From: Sipunculus nudus
Lineage: Eukaryota > Annelida > Sipuncula > Golfingiida > Sipunculidae
NCBI GenBank assembly: GCA_026874595.1
Contig: CM049320.1
Coordinates: 45,518,714 to 45,582,713, forward strand
Direction: 5' to 3'
DNA length: 64,000 nt
Part shown: positions 11,998-24,642 of the stretch, piece after piece
How positions within the stretch are numbered: the first letter of the stretch is position 1
Layout of the letters: each line of letters begins with the position of its first letter
The notes under the pieces: generated by a model
What the model saw: only the letters and a program-made list of their open reading frames with translations
Database searches by the model: none
Told to the model about the DNA's origin: nothing
Program-made: the position numbers and the translations under genes

Positions 11998-13180
11998 CTG
12001 GTATACTGGTAGTCGACAAGCGACTACGTGTATCCGCCAAAATCAGAGAAGGACGGGTGAAGTGAGGCATGGATTGAGTGGCAAGAGGATATAGAGTTAC
12101 TATGTTACATATTAGAATGACTCTCTGCCTAATAAACATGATTGTAGGTGGCGCCACTTGTTATCTGAACGAGAAACTATCCAAGATGTATACATATGCA
12201 AAATTTCATGTGGAAAAGTCAAACCACTGCAGAGATTTGAGTGATTTTATCCAACACCAGACAAACAGATGGACACTTTGCAAACATGGCTGCAGGTGGT
12301 GCCACCATTTTTGTGTATGTTATAAAGCGATCCAAGGGCTACATTTGTGTAAAAAATTTTCCTGATTGGTCAAACGGTTCCAGAGATATAAGCAATAATG
12401 TCTGCAGCGTGAACGTGAATGTAGGTGGCGCCACCTGTCATAAAATCAAGAAAGCTATCCAGGATGTATAAGCATCCCGAATTACAGGTAATTTGGTCAA
12501 ACCACTGCAGAGATATGAGTGATTTTAACCCAAGGCAGACAAACAGATGGATGCTGTGCAAAAATGGGTGCAGGTGGCGCCACTATTTTTGTGTATGTTA
12601 TAAAGCTATCCAAGGGCTACATTTGAGTAAAAAATTTTTTCTGATTGGTCAAACGGTACCCAAGATATGAGCTTTGATGTCTGCAGCATTAACGTGAATG
12701 TAGGTGGCGCCACCTGTCATAAAATCAAGAAAGCTATCCAGAATGTATATGCATGTCGAATTTTAAGTGAATTAGTCAAATCACTGCAGAGGTATGAGTG
12801 ATTTTAACCCAAGGCAGACAAACAGATGGACACTGTGCAAACATGGTTGCAGGTGGCGTCACCTTTTGTTGTGTATGTTATAAAGCTATCCCAGGGCTAC
12901 ATTTGTGTAAAAAATTTTTCCTGATCGGTCAAACGGTTCCCGAGATATGTGGGTTTATGTGTGGAAACAGACGCACAAACGGAAGCTGGGCAAAGAGGAA
13001 AGGTCAGAGGTCAAGGTCACTTGGTTAGGCACCAGTTCACATGTGACCCGATAATTTGTGTAAGTTTCGGAAAAATCCGTCCAGTAGTCTCACAGGATTT
13101 CTCCAGAAACGAACGCCGCAGCGGCAGAGGAACCCGGTCAAAAACATAGTATCCGCAAACCTTCGTTTTGGCGGATACAA
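11998..13180 (-). mobile_element. Helentron-like family C copy (C1)
   Basis: Left end CTGGTATACTGGTAGTCGAC with hairpin arms GTAGTCG/CGACTAC and TGTATCCGCC; right end TTTTGGCGGATACAA at 13,166-13,180. The core is a tandem array of about 278 bp per composite unit. Each unit carries two GGTGGCGCCACC palindromes (perfect at 12,424 and 12,703) and 'tcaaacggttcc(c)gagatatg' phrases. The flanks ('cataactttttaaa' and 'ttatataatacag') rejoin to match uninterrupted A copies near 6,505-6,530, so the element inserted without a target duplication. Confidence 0.75.
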
Positions 13181-13314
13181 TTATATAATACAGTCCTTAT
13201 TTCGGGCATGTATATAGGAACTATATAGAAGAATATTTATGGTAAATATGGGGGAAAAAAGATGAGTGGTTTTGATATTAGGCAGTCCTGAAGTGTGAAA
13301 ATATGTTTTTAATA
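13181..13314 (-). mobile_element. Family A copy resumed after C1
   Basis: Continues the A block (ttcgggcatgtatatagg; 'gatgagtggttttgatattaggcagtcctg') and is cut again at 13,315 by a family B left end. Confidence 0.6.
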
Positions 13315-14547
13315 AACAAGGCCTACAGGCCTAATGCGAACCTGTGCAAAGTTTGGGAGTATGAATGGAGGTTTTTTTTTTTAATTTAATATTGATCCTT
13401 TTAAATCCTGCATATCTACCTTAGTCATTATGATTTCAGCAAAATGTACATTTCGGACCTGCAAGTTTCAGACTAGGACATTTTAAAACTAGAATATGGG
13501 TAGTCGACCAGTGACTGTGTATCCACAGAAATCAGAGTGGGACGGGTGAAGTGAGGCATGGATTAAGTGGCATGGGGAATAGAGTGAGGTGTGTTGCATA
13601 TTAGCTTGGATGTCTGCAGAGTAAATGTGAATATGGGTGGCACAACCTGTCCAAGAGGGCTGTCCAGGATGTATAAACCTGCTAAATTTCAGGTGGATAA
13701 GTCAAACCACTTCTGAGATATGAGTGATTTTAATTCAAGGCAGATGAACAGATGGACGCTGTGCATAAGTGGTTGAAGGTGGCACCACAGGTTTTGCTTA
13801 TGATGAAGAGCTATGTGAGATCTATATACATGCAAAATTTTGGCCAAATTGATCATACGGTTCCTGAGATATGAGCTTGGATGTCTGCAGAGTAAACATT
13901 AATGTAGGTGGCGCCACCTGTCATAAAATCAAAAAAGCTGTCCAGGATGTATAAACCTGCAAAACTTCAGGTGGATAAGTCAAACCACTTCTGAGATATG
14001 AATTATTTTATCTCAAGGCAGATGAACAGATGGGTGATGTGCATTAATGGTTGCAGGTGGCACCACAAGTTTTGCTTATGATGAAGAGCAATGTGAGATC
14101 TATACACGTGCAAAATTTTGGCCCAATCGGTCAAACGGTTCCCGAGATATGAGCTTGGATGTCTACAGAGTAAACCTGAATGTAGGTAGTGCCACCTGTC
14201 ATAAAATATCGAAAGCTGTCCAGGATGTATAAACCTGCAAAATTTCAGGTGGATAAGTCAAACCACTTCTGAGATATGAGTGATTTTATCCCAAGGCAGA
14301 TGAACAGATGGACGCTGTGCTAAAATGGTTGCAGGTGGCGACACAATTTTAATGTATATTATAAAGCTTTCCAAGGGCTACATTTGTGCAAAATCTTTAG
14401 CCTTATCGGTCAAACAGTTCCCGAGATATGGGGGTTTATGTGTGGAAACAGATGCACGAATGGACGCTGGGCAGAGAGGAAAGGTCAGAGGTCAACCAAA
14501 AATGAGGGCGCAGCAGTTCACATGCGACTGATCATAATTCCGAATTT
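13315..14547 (-). mobile_element. Family B left end carrying a truncated family C copy
   Basis: B starts with AACAAGGCCTACAGGCCT and GCGAACCTGTGCA at 13,315. At 13,489 a C copy begins (CTAGAATATGGGTAGTCGAC) and runs to about 14,540. Its ~278-bp units are degraded; one GGTGGCGCCACC survives intact at 13,907. Its terminal TTTTGGCGGATACAA is missing; the sequence breaks into the next B left end at about 14,548. Confidence 0.6.
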
Positions 14548-14725
14548 TAAACAAGGCCTACAGGTCTAATGCGAACCTGTGCATTGGGAAATACACCAGG
14601 TATAATGCTTCAATGCTGGACCATTACTTCTCATGTATATGAACAATGCAGGTACTAAACATTTTGAATAAGAAACAATTACACAAACATCACTGCTGAA
14701 ATTCTGGCATGGGTGCACACAACAC

Positions 14726-15521
14726 AACTAGGGACCCATGGGTCTCAATGCTCAGCTGAATTTGTCTATAAGGATATTTTTAAAGAAATTTTTCAGAATG
14801 ACAGTCCTGTGACCTTAACCAATGACCTTGTGACCAAAAAATCTTAGAACTTAATATCCTTGAACTTGCAGCATTAGGATTATTGTAACAATCTTTTAAA
14901 AAGTGACCTTGACCTCTGACAAGATAACCTCAAATTCTACAGGTTTCCTCACTTCAGGCAAGTAAGCCATGTGTGAACATTGGAAAGTTCAGGATGAAAA
15001 GTTTGATTTACAGTGCATCCATAATCTTTTTAAAGATGTGGCTCCTGTGACCTTCAACTTAGATCGCTGGACCCTGGTAATCAAAATGAATTTACTTATG
15101 TTTAAAGTTTAAAGCCAGTTTAATTTTAGTAAATAAATAGAAAAATATTGGTTAAAATAGAAAAATACAGGTGGTGCCACCACGTTTCAGGAACTGACAA
15201 AACTAGTCATGGTCAATATTCAAGGCAAGAATCATGACAAACCATGCATTAATTATCAAGATATTGGAGGTTTTGTATCAAATTTCTTACAATTCTGGGG
15301 GGTACTTTCAAGCCCCATAGCTCAAAGGATATAGGTCACAGTGACCTAATTTCAGGTTCCCAAGGAGATTTTTTATTGAGCTCCCTGGATTATCACTTAG
15401 AAGTTTCTAGGACCAGCTGTTACCATTTGTGCCCTGCTAACGGACGGCCGGATATCCGAATCGACGACAAACAAAGCGCTATTCCTACACCTCAGTTGAC
15501 TTACAGTCAGCTGAGCTAAAA
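14726..15521 (-). mobile_element. Family A copy nested in family B
   Basis: Left end AACTAGGGACCCATGGGTC and GCTCAGCTGA at 14,726; right end TCAGCTGAGCTAAAAA near 15,507-15,521. It contains the TGACCT-type core (14,800-15,060) and one A core unit (15,170-15,430). It occupies the same B position as the A copy at 29,548-35,431. Confidence 0.65.
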
Positions 15522-16968
15522 ATGATTGTAGCTGGCACTACCAGTCTTGTATACAACGAAGCTATCAGAGATATATACATATGCCCAAGTTCAGACTGAT
15601 ATATCAAACCCCTCCTGATAAATAAGCAGGGACACACACTGTGCAAAAATTATTGTAGGTGGCACCACCAGTCTTGTATACGACAAAACATATCCGATAG
15701 GTATAAATATGCCAAATTTCAGGATGATATATCAAACTCCTCTATAGAAATAAGCAGGCACAAAAGTCACATACTGTGGAAAAGTCACTGTATGTGGTGA
15801 CACCTGTTTCTTAAATCAGAAAGCCATCAAAGACACATAGCCAGGTCAAAATATCAGGCCAATACATCAAACTTACCTTAAGTCTGATGCATGGGGCTGA
15901 CCACGCTTAGGTGAGAAAGGCAGTTGCCCGGAGTGAAGTGTGACAAATTTGCTTGCTCAGGCTACTGCACTGAGTGAACTCATGACCTGCACCTGGCTAG
16001 ACTGGGTGAACTTTTGACCTGTACCTGGCTGCACTGAGTGAACTCTTGGCCTGTTGCCTAATCTGATACAGTTGGCAGTCTGCCAAAGCTATAAATAGAT
16101 TGGCTCCACATGCAGCCCTGAGAGGCATGACACCCATGAGGTGATCACATGGTGCCCATGAGGTGTTCACATGTCACCCATGAGGGGATCACATGCCTTG
16201 TGCTTGGCTGCACTGACTGATCTCTTGACCTATATCTGGCTGCACTGAATGAACTCTTGATCTATTGCCAAATCTGAAACAGTTGGAAGTTTCTTAACTT
16301 ATTTAAATATACAGACACAATCTTAGCCTGTTGGCAAATCTGTTTACACATTCTGAAGGACTTTGGCTAAAATGCATTTTTTCAAGCTGACATATTCATA
16401 AACTTTTTATCAAAATATCTAGAATAATAAAAGATGCAGTTTTTTAATAAATAAGCTGAATCCCACAACATTTGATATATGACAGATTATTGCATAAAAT
16501 CTGGGGATGGTAGTTCCTGCTATTCTGAGAAATTATGGGTTAATGTACAGATGACCAATGACCCCCATACAAAAAAAGGTCAATGCAGGTGACCACCAAT
16601 ACCTGAATTTCATATATGGCTCATGTGACCAACACTGGCAGAAAATTTGGTGATGATAGCTCCAGCCGTTTCTGAGATTGTCATTTTAGTATGCTTTTTC
16701 GGACAGATGACTAGGTTCAACTTCCTGTAATTCGGCAAAAATTCACTGAACTTGAACCATCTGAACAAACTTGAGAGAGATGATTTAAAAGATTATTTTT
16801 GTTAAATATTGAACAAATTGGCTTGACCGTTTTGGAGGAGAAGATTTTTTAAGTTTTTTTAGCTTTTTCTCTATAAAATCTGAGAAAATGCAGATTTTTT
16901 CAGATGGCTAATTTTTTGCATTAAATTTCATGATGCTAGCTCCAGTCAATCCAACAGTATGAGTTAAC

Positions 16969-17882
16969 GTATATGTCGAGGGAAGAATAAGAATCTGGGA
17001 AGATCCGGAATCCTCCCGGGAAAAATTAGAATTCTGATTTTTCCCGGGAAAAATGAGAATCCAGAGATCGTATGAAGTTATTCCCATTCTTCCCGGGAAG
17101 AATGAGAATTCTAATTTTTCCTGGGACAAATCAGAATTCCAGTCTCTCCCGGGAAATTGAGAATTCTAATTTTTCCCGGGAGAGAGTGGAATTCAGTTTT
17201 GAAATTCAAACCTGGGAAAAATGAGAATTCTCATTCTTCCCGGGAAGAATGGGAATTATTGATGCCAACTTAACTCTTTTATTTTTTTTCATACTTAGTC
17301 AATCTAACATAGATGTTTATTTTCATTGAATTGTAGATTTAAAATATTCACATCTAGTAATCTTTATAATTGAATCATGTGTGCTAAGAACTAATACATA
17401 AATATCAGGTGTGGTTGTTTTCAACTTACATGTATGTAATGGGTTTAGTACTATCATGTGTGAATAAAACTTATTTTAGCAAAAATGTGTTTTCTACTTT
17501 TTTTTTCATGACAAAAAATGTTACTGTTCTTTTAGCAATGGTCAGTTAATAACAAAAAAAATTTGGTTATAATACCGTAGTAAAATATGCAAAAAAATAC
17601 CCACCTTAACTAATAAAAGGATATTATTTAACAAATTGAAGCTTGCTGGGAAAAATCAGAATTTTGGTTTTCCGGGAAAAATCAGAATTCTCATTCTTCC
17701 CGGGAAAAATATGAATCAAATCATAGTATGAAATGATTCTCATTTTTCCCGGGAAGAATGGGAATTCTCATTATTTCCGGGAAAAATCAGAATTCTCTTT
17801 TTCCTGGGAAAAATCAGAATTCTCATTTTTCCCGGGAGGATTCCGGATCTTCACAGATTCTCATTCTTCCCTGGACATATAC
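16969..17882. mobile_element. MITE-like element with long sub-repeated inverted ends
   Basis: The ends are GTATATGTC...GATCCGGAATCCTCCCGGG (left) and its complement (right, 17,836-17,882). Each arm runs about 230-290 bp and is built of short units joining TTCCCGGGAA to GAGAATTC in alternating orientation. The central part (about 17,270-17,640) is AT-rich and unique. No ORF. The B sequence on the two sides is not contiguous when compared with other B copies (26,795 and 27,027), so roughly 200 bp of B is missing at the insertion. Confidence 0.65.
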
Positions 17883-19131
17883 CTGTGATTGTAAACATTG
17901 CCTGGCATGAGGAATATCTAAAATCATAAATCTACATTTTTTAAAAGTTTTTAAAAAACATTCTTGTCAATATTAACCAAAGATAACCTGAAATCTAAAT
18001 GTCTGGAGGCATGATGTAACGGATGCTGATAAACTGGTTCCAGGCTAGATGTATCTGCTTCACACAGCTAACATATATGGTAAAATGACTCAATTCAATC
18101 TTTATTATTCAGCCAAAATTCATTCTTTGGAACCATAAAAGACAATTAATTATTATAAAAATTATTCAGGGGATTATTCTTGTAAAATATTAAACAAACT
18201 GGCCTCAGTGACATCAGTCGAAAAACGTTTCGCAGGTTTATAACTCATATAGGATGATACAGCAAACTGGCCAAGTTCAGCTTCCCGAAACTCAGCCAAA
18301 AAGCACTGAACCAAAACCATTTGAACAAACTTGAATTATCAACATATGAGGATAATTAATGTGTGAGATTTAAGAATTTGGCCCAGTGGTTTTTGAGAAG
18401 AAGATCTTTGTAGCCACTGAGCTAAAATGGGCTGTTAGGGCATATGACTAAATTCAGCTTCCCATAACTTAGCCAAAAGTCACTGAAAAGAGACCATTTG
18501 AACAAACTTCAGAAAGCACTACCCTAGGATCATTTCTGTGCGATATTAAACATTTTGGCCAAGAAGTTTTTTGTAGCCCTCAGTGTGATACAGGCACGGA
18601 TGACCCCGTAAAAAAAAGGCCAATGCAGGTGGCACCACCAATACCTCAATTTCAGATAAGACCAATGTTACCAACATTGGCATAAAATTTGGTGATGATA
18701 GCTCCAGCCGTTTCTGAGATTTAAATTTTAATATGCTTTTTTTGCACAGTTAACAAAGTTCAACCTCCTGTAACTCGGCAAAAAATCTCCGAACTTGAAC
18801 CATTCGAACAAACTTGAGAAAGATTGTTCCAGGGATCATTTCTGTGAAATATTGGACAATTTTGCTGGACAGTTTCGGAGAGGAAGATTTTTAAAGCTTT
18901 TTTAGCTTTTTCCCAATAAAATCTAAGAAAATGCAGTTAGAAAAAAAATAAACAAAATCAGATATAGTTTTTGGATGACTGATTATTTGCAAAAAAATTG
19001 GTGATGCTAGCTCCTGCTGTTTTTGAGGTAGCTATGGTTAACGTACAGACGACGCATGACGTATGACACACAACACACAACCAGGATGGACGCCGCCGCA
19101 CCATCGCATAAGCTCACAGGTTCGCTAAAAA

Positions 19132-19998
19132 TGTACTGCACCTCACAAAATTAAATGACTCTGAAGGACTTTAGGGCCAAACACTGAAATTTAAAAGATT
19201 TAATTACCTGAATTTTTTTCCATGCCTGTCCATTTTTCAAAAACTGCTGAAACCTTGATATAATTATAAAAGTTATAATATATGCCCTTTTGGCAAGACA
19301 CATGAGGGGCAGGTAATTTAAAGAGTCAGATGAGGAGGCATGTGACAGGAGAGTAGACAGCACAGTGTAGACAGCACACTGTAGACAGCCCACCATGTCA
19401 AACTACCTTCTTTATCAACATCTCCTCCTGGTCCAGGACCTGTTGTTATTGTTGCTGTGGTGACGTCATCATTCCATGAATCTTCATCACCTGATCTCTC
19501 ACATCCACCAAGTTTCAAACTCTGCACCTAAAAACCATGCCATACATTCATTAAATGACAGGTCACCAACAGGCCCTGATAATTAGCTGACAGCATAACA
19601 GACTAGGATATGGGCACTCCACGATATTTATCGGCATAAATACTAACGAGAAATAAAATTAACAAATAAACACCTGAATATATTTCTTTTGTCAACTGGG
19701 TTCCCGAGGGTCTTGAAGCTAAGCTGAATTTGTCTGTCAGAATATTTTTATGAGCTTCCAAAAATTTGTTCTGTGATTTTGAACCTTGACCTTGTGACCT
19801 AGAATTCAATAGGGTTATTCCCCTACTGGTGAGCCAAAAGTGCAAGATGGAAGATTTGGGATGAAAGGTTGGTAAAGAAGAGCCTCCTATGAGCTTGACC
19901 TTTGACCTCAAAATAAACAATGTTTTCCACTTACTGATAGGTAACCATACATGAAAGATGGAAGGTCTGGGGTGAAAAGTTTGACATTAAATGCAATA
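19132..19998. other. Unassigned spacer, then TGACCT-type repeat core
   Basis: From 19,132 to about 19,735 there is no repeat I can assign. A 69-codon minus frame at 19,318-19,527 is flanked by a repeated 'tagacagcacactg' phrase and is not recognised. From 19,740 to 19,990 it carries two units of the TGACCT-rich core seen at 9,500-10,060. Confidence 0.4.
19896..19908 (-). promoter_or_regulatory. Perfect DR1 motif in repeat unit
   Basis: TGACCTTTGACCT, the same nuclear-receptor-type direct repeat as at 9516-9528, in a separate copy of the core. Function unknown. Confidence 0.4.
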
Positions 19999-20201
19999 AA
20001 CAAGGGACCCATGGGTCATGGTGCTCAGCTGAATTTTGTGAAATTTTTATCACATACGAACTAGAAATTTCTTGGCACTGCATGTGCCATAGTATAGCCA
20101 GACAATCAATCCTCCCCCTTAAAAATAGTCCCCCTCCCCCATCTTCAGCAGCATATACTAACACTTGGCAAGTGACTATGGAACATCTTTCAACTTGAGA
20201 A
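19999..20201 (-). mobile_element. Family A left end, split by a hAT insertion
   Basis: AACAAGGGACCCATGGGTC and GCTCAGCTGA at 19,999 start an A copy. It is interrupted after CTTGAGAA (20,194-20,201) by the hAT element. The flank seems to continue at 28,831 with the duplicated CTTGAGAA. Confidence 0.6.
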
Positions 20202-20213
20202 CAGGGCTGGGGC

Positions 20214-20385
20214 CAGGTACAAGTGAAAGTACCTAGGTACAGGTACAGGTACTTGTGAACTGGCCAGGTACAGGTACAGGTATTTGTGAACTGGCCAGGT
20301 ACAGGTACAGGTATTTGATTTTCACAGAGTACCTAGGTACAGGTACTTTAGAAAGTACCTAGGTACAGGTAAAGGTACATTTATT
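20214..20385 (+). repeat. Subterminal AGGTAC hexamer array, left end of hAT element
   Basis: Dense AGGTAC/AGGTAC(T) units, including GTACCTAGGTAC palindromes and a ~34-bp unit (acaggtac...gtgaactggcc) that occurs twice. Subterminal repeat arrays are often transposase-binding sites in hAT elements. The same hexamer recurs on the same strand at the other end (28,262-28,366 and 28,766-28,818). Confidence 0.75.
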
Positions 20386-20934
20386 TTAGGACACTTCAAA
20401 GATGTTTTGAAGGAAAAAATAGCGGCATAAATTCACGTATATGCAAATTAACATGCCTTTTTACCATCAAACAATACTGAAGTCTTTGCTAAAGTATATT
20501 TTATTAGAACTAATTATCTGTATAGCACCATACATTCACAAACATGATATTCAAGTCTACTGAAAGTCCATTAAGTACACCTAGTACAGTATGACACCAT
20601 ACTTCACAAACATGATATTTGTGAACATTTGCCAGATGTCATACTTTATATATCACTCAAATAAACAGCTACCGTAATGTCTACTTGATTTCATACAAGA
20701 AAAAATAATTATTTTTCTCAGAGTGTGAATTATTATATGTAAAATATGAAAAATTAGAACATTGCAGGAGAGAAGATCGTTTGACACCTGAGAACCTGTG
20801 ATTGGCGATAATAGAGGATGTACGGCAACTCTCATGTTAATTATTACTTAGCACTTGTTCGGGAATATATATGAGCCCTGCTGGTGATGAAAAAGATGTC
20901 CAATATATCCCGTAACTGGCATTTTATAAACCGG

Positions 20935-20939
<5 letters not shown>
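20386..20939. other. hAT interior, left part
   Basis: AT-rich, with a 'catacttcacaaacatgatatt' phrase that occurs twice (about 20,530 and 20,600). No ORF with recognisable features. Confidence 0.4.

Positions 20940-21013
<74 letters not shown>
20940..21013. repeat. (AT)n microsatellite
   Basis: Uninterrupted AT dinucleotide run of about 74 bp. It produces a spurious Tyr-Ile repeat frame. Confidence 0.97.
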
Positions 21014-21018
<5 letters not shown>

Positions 21019-21667
21019 CAGGGTTTTAGCCGCGCCCGTCGGGGGTTACCGGGAAGGCCTCTACTGCCGGCCGGAACAAACTAAACATTCGTAACCCACA
21101 GACCGGCACAAAAGATCATACAGATCGTCAAAAATCCAGCTACCGGCAATAGAACTTCAGTAATTTATTACCCTAAACTGTTAAATTTGTACCTCATTAG
21201 TATGTTAACAGATTTATTTGAGCATGGCTGTGGTGTAAACAGAATTGACAGGAGTCACTGATCACCTTAATATTACACATCAAATAAATAATTGGTAAAC
21301 AAACAAGCCACGAAGTGTTTCAGTTTGGACATGAAAGGAAAACATCATTAGCCAGGGGTCTCTCACGGCGTACAGCGGTGCGTAGCATCATTAGCGGTAA
21401 GAAAATGGGCTATTGTTTTGTAATACTTCATGGCAACATTTAATTCATTTACGAACATTAGTTGTATGGATTGCAGAATACGCCCTAAAAAAATTGTAAT
21501 GGTAATTTTCTTAGGGTGTTAATGAAATTTATTCGGGGTGTCACCTGGCTGAAAGTGAACTTATTACAGCCGTGAATATGTAATCTCACCAGATATATTT
21601 ATACATTTCAATAAATCAAATGTTTATTTTACCAGTTTGGTAATTTTAGTGGAAAGAAATAAATGAA
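21014..21667. other. hAT interior, GC-richer stretch
   Basis: Sequence that matches no repeat family in the window. It begins with a GC-rich patch (21,020-21,100) containing 'ccggccgg' and the phrase 'taccggcaatag', which recurs as 'caccggcaatag' near 24,292. The two could be parts of one older element split by the family A insertion. No gene recognised. Confidence 0.35.
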
Positions 21668-22667
21668 AACAAGGGACCTATGGGTCACTGTGCTCAGCTG
21701 ACATTAACCTTGAAGGTAAAAATCTAAAATAATATCAAATTGAGATAAAGTGTAAGAGGAAGAGGTAATAAAGGCCATGGTTGGTTTATATGATTGGTTT
21801 GTATTGATGAGCAAGAAATTGTTGCAAATAATATTTTGTGACCTGACCATGTGTTTCCTAATGTTGAAACTGAAGTATGTGAGCAGTTTGTGAACAAATG
21901 CTCTGTACAATTACCATGATCATTAGTTGGCTTTTTGATTAACTGTTGACATTTCAGTAATTTACACATTTGTTCAATCGAATCTTTTTTTTGTATATAT
22001 ATATATTATTAAATATATGTTTTTTTATGAAATGTATACAGCTGAAATATAACTAATTAACAACATAAAACATGGCAAACAAAGCCTGATCTCAAATTCT
22101 GCTGATGCAGGAAAATAATGAACAAATGTTTGTAATAAATCCTCATTTTTTTATCACATCAATTTTTTTTTTAATTTAAGTTTATATTTCTATACATTTT
22201 CAATATAACATATATATCTGAATATAAAAGTTGATTCATAATTCTCAATTGCATCATCATAAATCTCAATCTTGTCAGATAACACCACATCATATGCATA
22301 CAAATGTTTATTTATTTTTTACCACAAAAATATATCTTTTAAATCTGAAAAACAATAAATATCTAAAAAAAATACTTGATTTAGATTTCACAATTTTTAA
22401 TTGTGTCTTTATTTATCCATAATGTGCTTCATATTTTATCATAATTTAAGCATACTGATGGGTCCCATTATGATTGGTAAAATCATTTAAAAGAAAAATG
22501 ATTTCTTTAAAAATGCTACATTACACAACATTGCATCTTCTGGATTACACCTTGAATTACTTTTTCATTGAAAGTTTTTGCATATCAGAGTGGAAACAGC
22601 ATTACAATTAAGGAGATACAGTGAAAACAATAACAATACTGCATAACACTTGCTGGGTTGGGTTTGT

Positions 22668-22696
22668 GGGGGGGGGGGGGGCGGGGGGGGGGGGGG
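22668..22696 (+). repeat. Poly-G tract
   Basis: About 29 bases, nearly all G with one C; the paralogue has a similar tract at 43,371-43,389. Possible quadruplex former and length-polymorphic. Confidence 0.9.
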
Positions 22697-23494
22697 CTGA
22701 TTGGGGTGGTGATATGAGAATAACTGTACACCTGTCACAGCAGGGGATCTCCCCCAGTGACTGTAACAAATCAGAAACCCTGGCATAGCTGACTTCCAGT
22801 GACCTGGAGTGGGACCCTGCATCTGTAATCAAAGCAAATGAGTACAATAGAGCCTCAAGAAAAAAAATCAACTAGCTTAATTTTCAAGCTTTTACTTCCA
22901 AATTTCAGATTTAAACAAATTAAATATTTATGTTTACATGCTGTGAAAATTAAATCAATGGTACTTACAGGAAAAAAACGTGCCATGGTCAAAGTTGGGC
23001 AAAATTTAAGGTACTGATTTTATTTTTATGCTAATTACTTAAAAAATTTACAAAATTCAGATCTAATTTTGGGTAAACAATTGAATCTTAATTAAACATA
23101 GTTATATACTTGGGAAAATAGACTCTAGCTTCAAAATTTTTCATGTTAAGTGAGTAAATATTTTTCCTGATTTTTTACAAAGTCCATTATGTTTGGGCCC
23201 ATAACTTAAAGAATTTATACTTAACAGACTTAATATCTGGCATGTACATAGGAACTATATAGAAGAATATTTATGGTAAATATGAGGAAAAACAGATGAG
23301 TGGTTTTGATATTAGGCAGTCCTGAAGTGTGAAAATAGGATTTTAATAAAAAATTGAGGTTTTTCCTTAATTTCTCAAAGGAACGAAGTCGCAAAGACCC
23401 AGTTTTCGGCTTGGTAGGAGATCTTAGGGACATCTAACATTATGCTGAATTTTGGATTCCTAGGTCTTACGGTTACAAAACGTGCCACATCTAC

Positions 23495-23525
23495 GGACGG
23501 ACGGACGGACAGACGGATGGACGAC
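23495..23525. repeat. (GACG/GACA)n microsatellite
   Basis: Tetranucleotide tract beside the terminal hairpin of the family A copy. Confidence 0.85.
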
Positions 23526-23577
23526 GGACAATGGACCACGACTATAGCTCAGATGACTTATAGTCAGCTGAGCTAAA

Positions 23578-24642
23578 AATATATGTTTATCATATTTGTA
23601 AACTGGGACGGGGGACATAGGCACATAGTTCACACTATAACTGTTCATGCACCTCTAACCAAATGGCCATAGTAACCAACGCATTACGCGGAAGTTTTTA
23701 TTTGGGAGATTCTAATCAGATTTATACAGCGGGAAAAAAATTATTTCACGGACATTACCAGGATTTATCAAATAAAAACTCTCGAAGACAGCGGTATATC
23801 CTTTGTAGCTGCCGTTCAAAGCACTCTGACGATCTCCATTTAACCTTTGATGTCTTGTAGCACCAGGTCATGCCTGTGATCAGTGGTCCGTGCGAGGTTT
23901 GTCCCAAGTGGATTACTAGTATATGATCATCAGCTACTGTGATTTTTGTCCCACTTACAAATCCTTCTTATTCTATTATAAAGTAAACAAAATATTATCG
24001 ATTAAAACACATTTTTACCTCGAGTTCTATTGTTCAAATCACATTCATGTTGTAACAAGTCCGAAGCAAAGATGGCCCATCGGTATCAGTTAAGAGACAT
24101 TTTTTCCTTTTAACATACATGAAGTCGCAAATCTGATAAAATTGTTCCGATAAATTATCATGTTACTGCCTTGTACTAGGACATAAAGATGTGTTGTTAT
24201 CAGGTGAACAGTATAGACATTTGATTCATCTCCGTATGCAAAGATGTTTTAATCATAGAACCAATTACTGTTCATACGGACCGCCGATGGTCACCGGCAA
24301 TAGCTAATATCGGCAGAGTATGTTGGTGTACGAATTCATATATGTATTATAGAAATATATGATTCAGGAAATTTATAGTGTGCGAACTAATGGAGGATAC
24401 GAACTGATGTAGACATTACGGTATAAAGATCTGCTCAATTAATTTGTGTCACCTGTGCTCAAACTAGTTGTGGGTAACAGCTCGAATAATTTGCTCAATT
24501 AGTGGTTACAGCTGATTTCACTCGTGAACATTGTGGAGGTATGATAACAATTCAGTTCATGAGCAGTTTATCACACTGATGGCTTGCTGATTATTTTACA
24601 CTACAGGTAACCAAATTTAATACTAAAAGAGAAAAAAACTTA
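23578..24642. other. hAT interior, middle part, with an unassigned ORF
   Basis: About 1.06 kb not related to the Helentron families. A 65-codon plus-strand frame at 23,663-23,860 encodes a Lys/Arg/Ser-rich stretch with two close cysteines (C-S-C). I do not recognise it. It could be a captured or decayed exon of the host transposon. The rest has no visible feature. Confidence 0.3.

Larger units (their letters stand above)
14548..19131 (-). mobile_element. Helentron-like family B copy, long, with nested elements
   Basis: Left end AACAAGGCCTACAGGTCT with GCGAACCTGTGCA at 14,548; right end CACAGGTTCGCTAAAAA at 19,115-19,131. Between lie an A insertion (14,726-15,521) directly after 'gggtgcacacaacac', B core repeats (15,522-16,968), an inverted-repeat element (16,969-17,882), and two rounds of the B module that pairs 'cataactcagccaaaa' with 'gctccagccgtttctgagat'. 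No coding capacity. Confidence 0.7.
21668..23577 (-). mobile_element. Helentron-like family A copy inside the hAT element
   Basis: Left end AACAAGGGACCTATGGGTC and GCTCAGCTGA at 21,668; right end hairpin and GCTAAAAA at 23,546-23,578. It contains a long G tract (22,668-22,696) and a GACG/GACA tract (23,495-23,525). It is closely paralogous along its length to 42,412-45,815, except that the latter carries a family C insertion. Proline-rich frames here are the complement of the G tract. Confidence 0.75.

Noticed and set aside
19115-19131. tRNA B-box-like GGTTCGC in family B ends
   Set aside because: No A-box at the right distance and no cloverleaf; it is the terminal inverted repeat.
20884-21084. 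Open frame with a Tyr-Ile repeat
   Set aside because: It is the translation of the (AT)n tract.
22565-22871. Proline-rich minus-strand frames (also 43,221-43,529 and 58,401-58,685)
   Set aside because: They are complements of poly-G tracts inside repeats or spacer; the paralogues differ by indels in the tract.
23663-23860. 65-codon ORF as a zinc-finger (BED-type) exon of a transposase
   Set aside because: Only two close cysteines and no matching His/Cys spacing.
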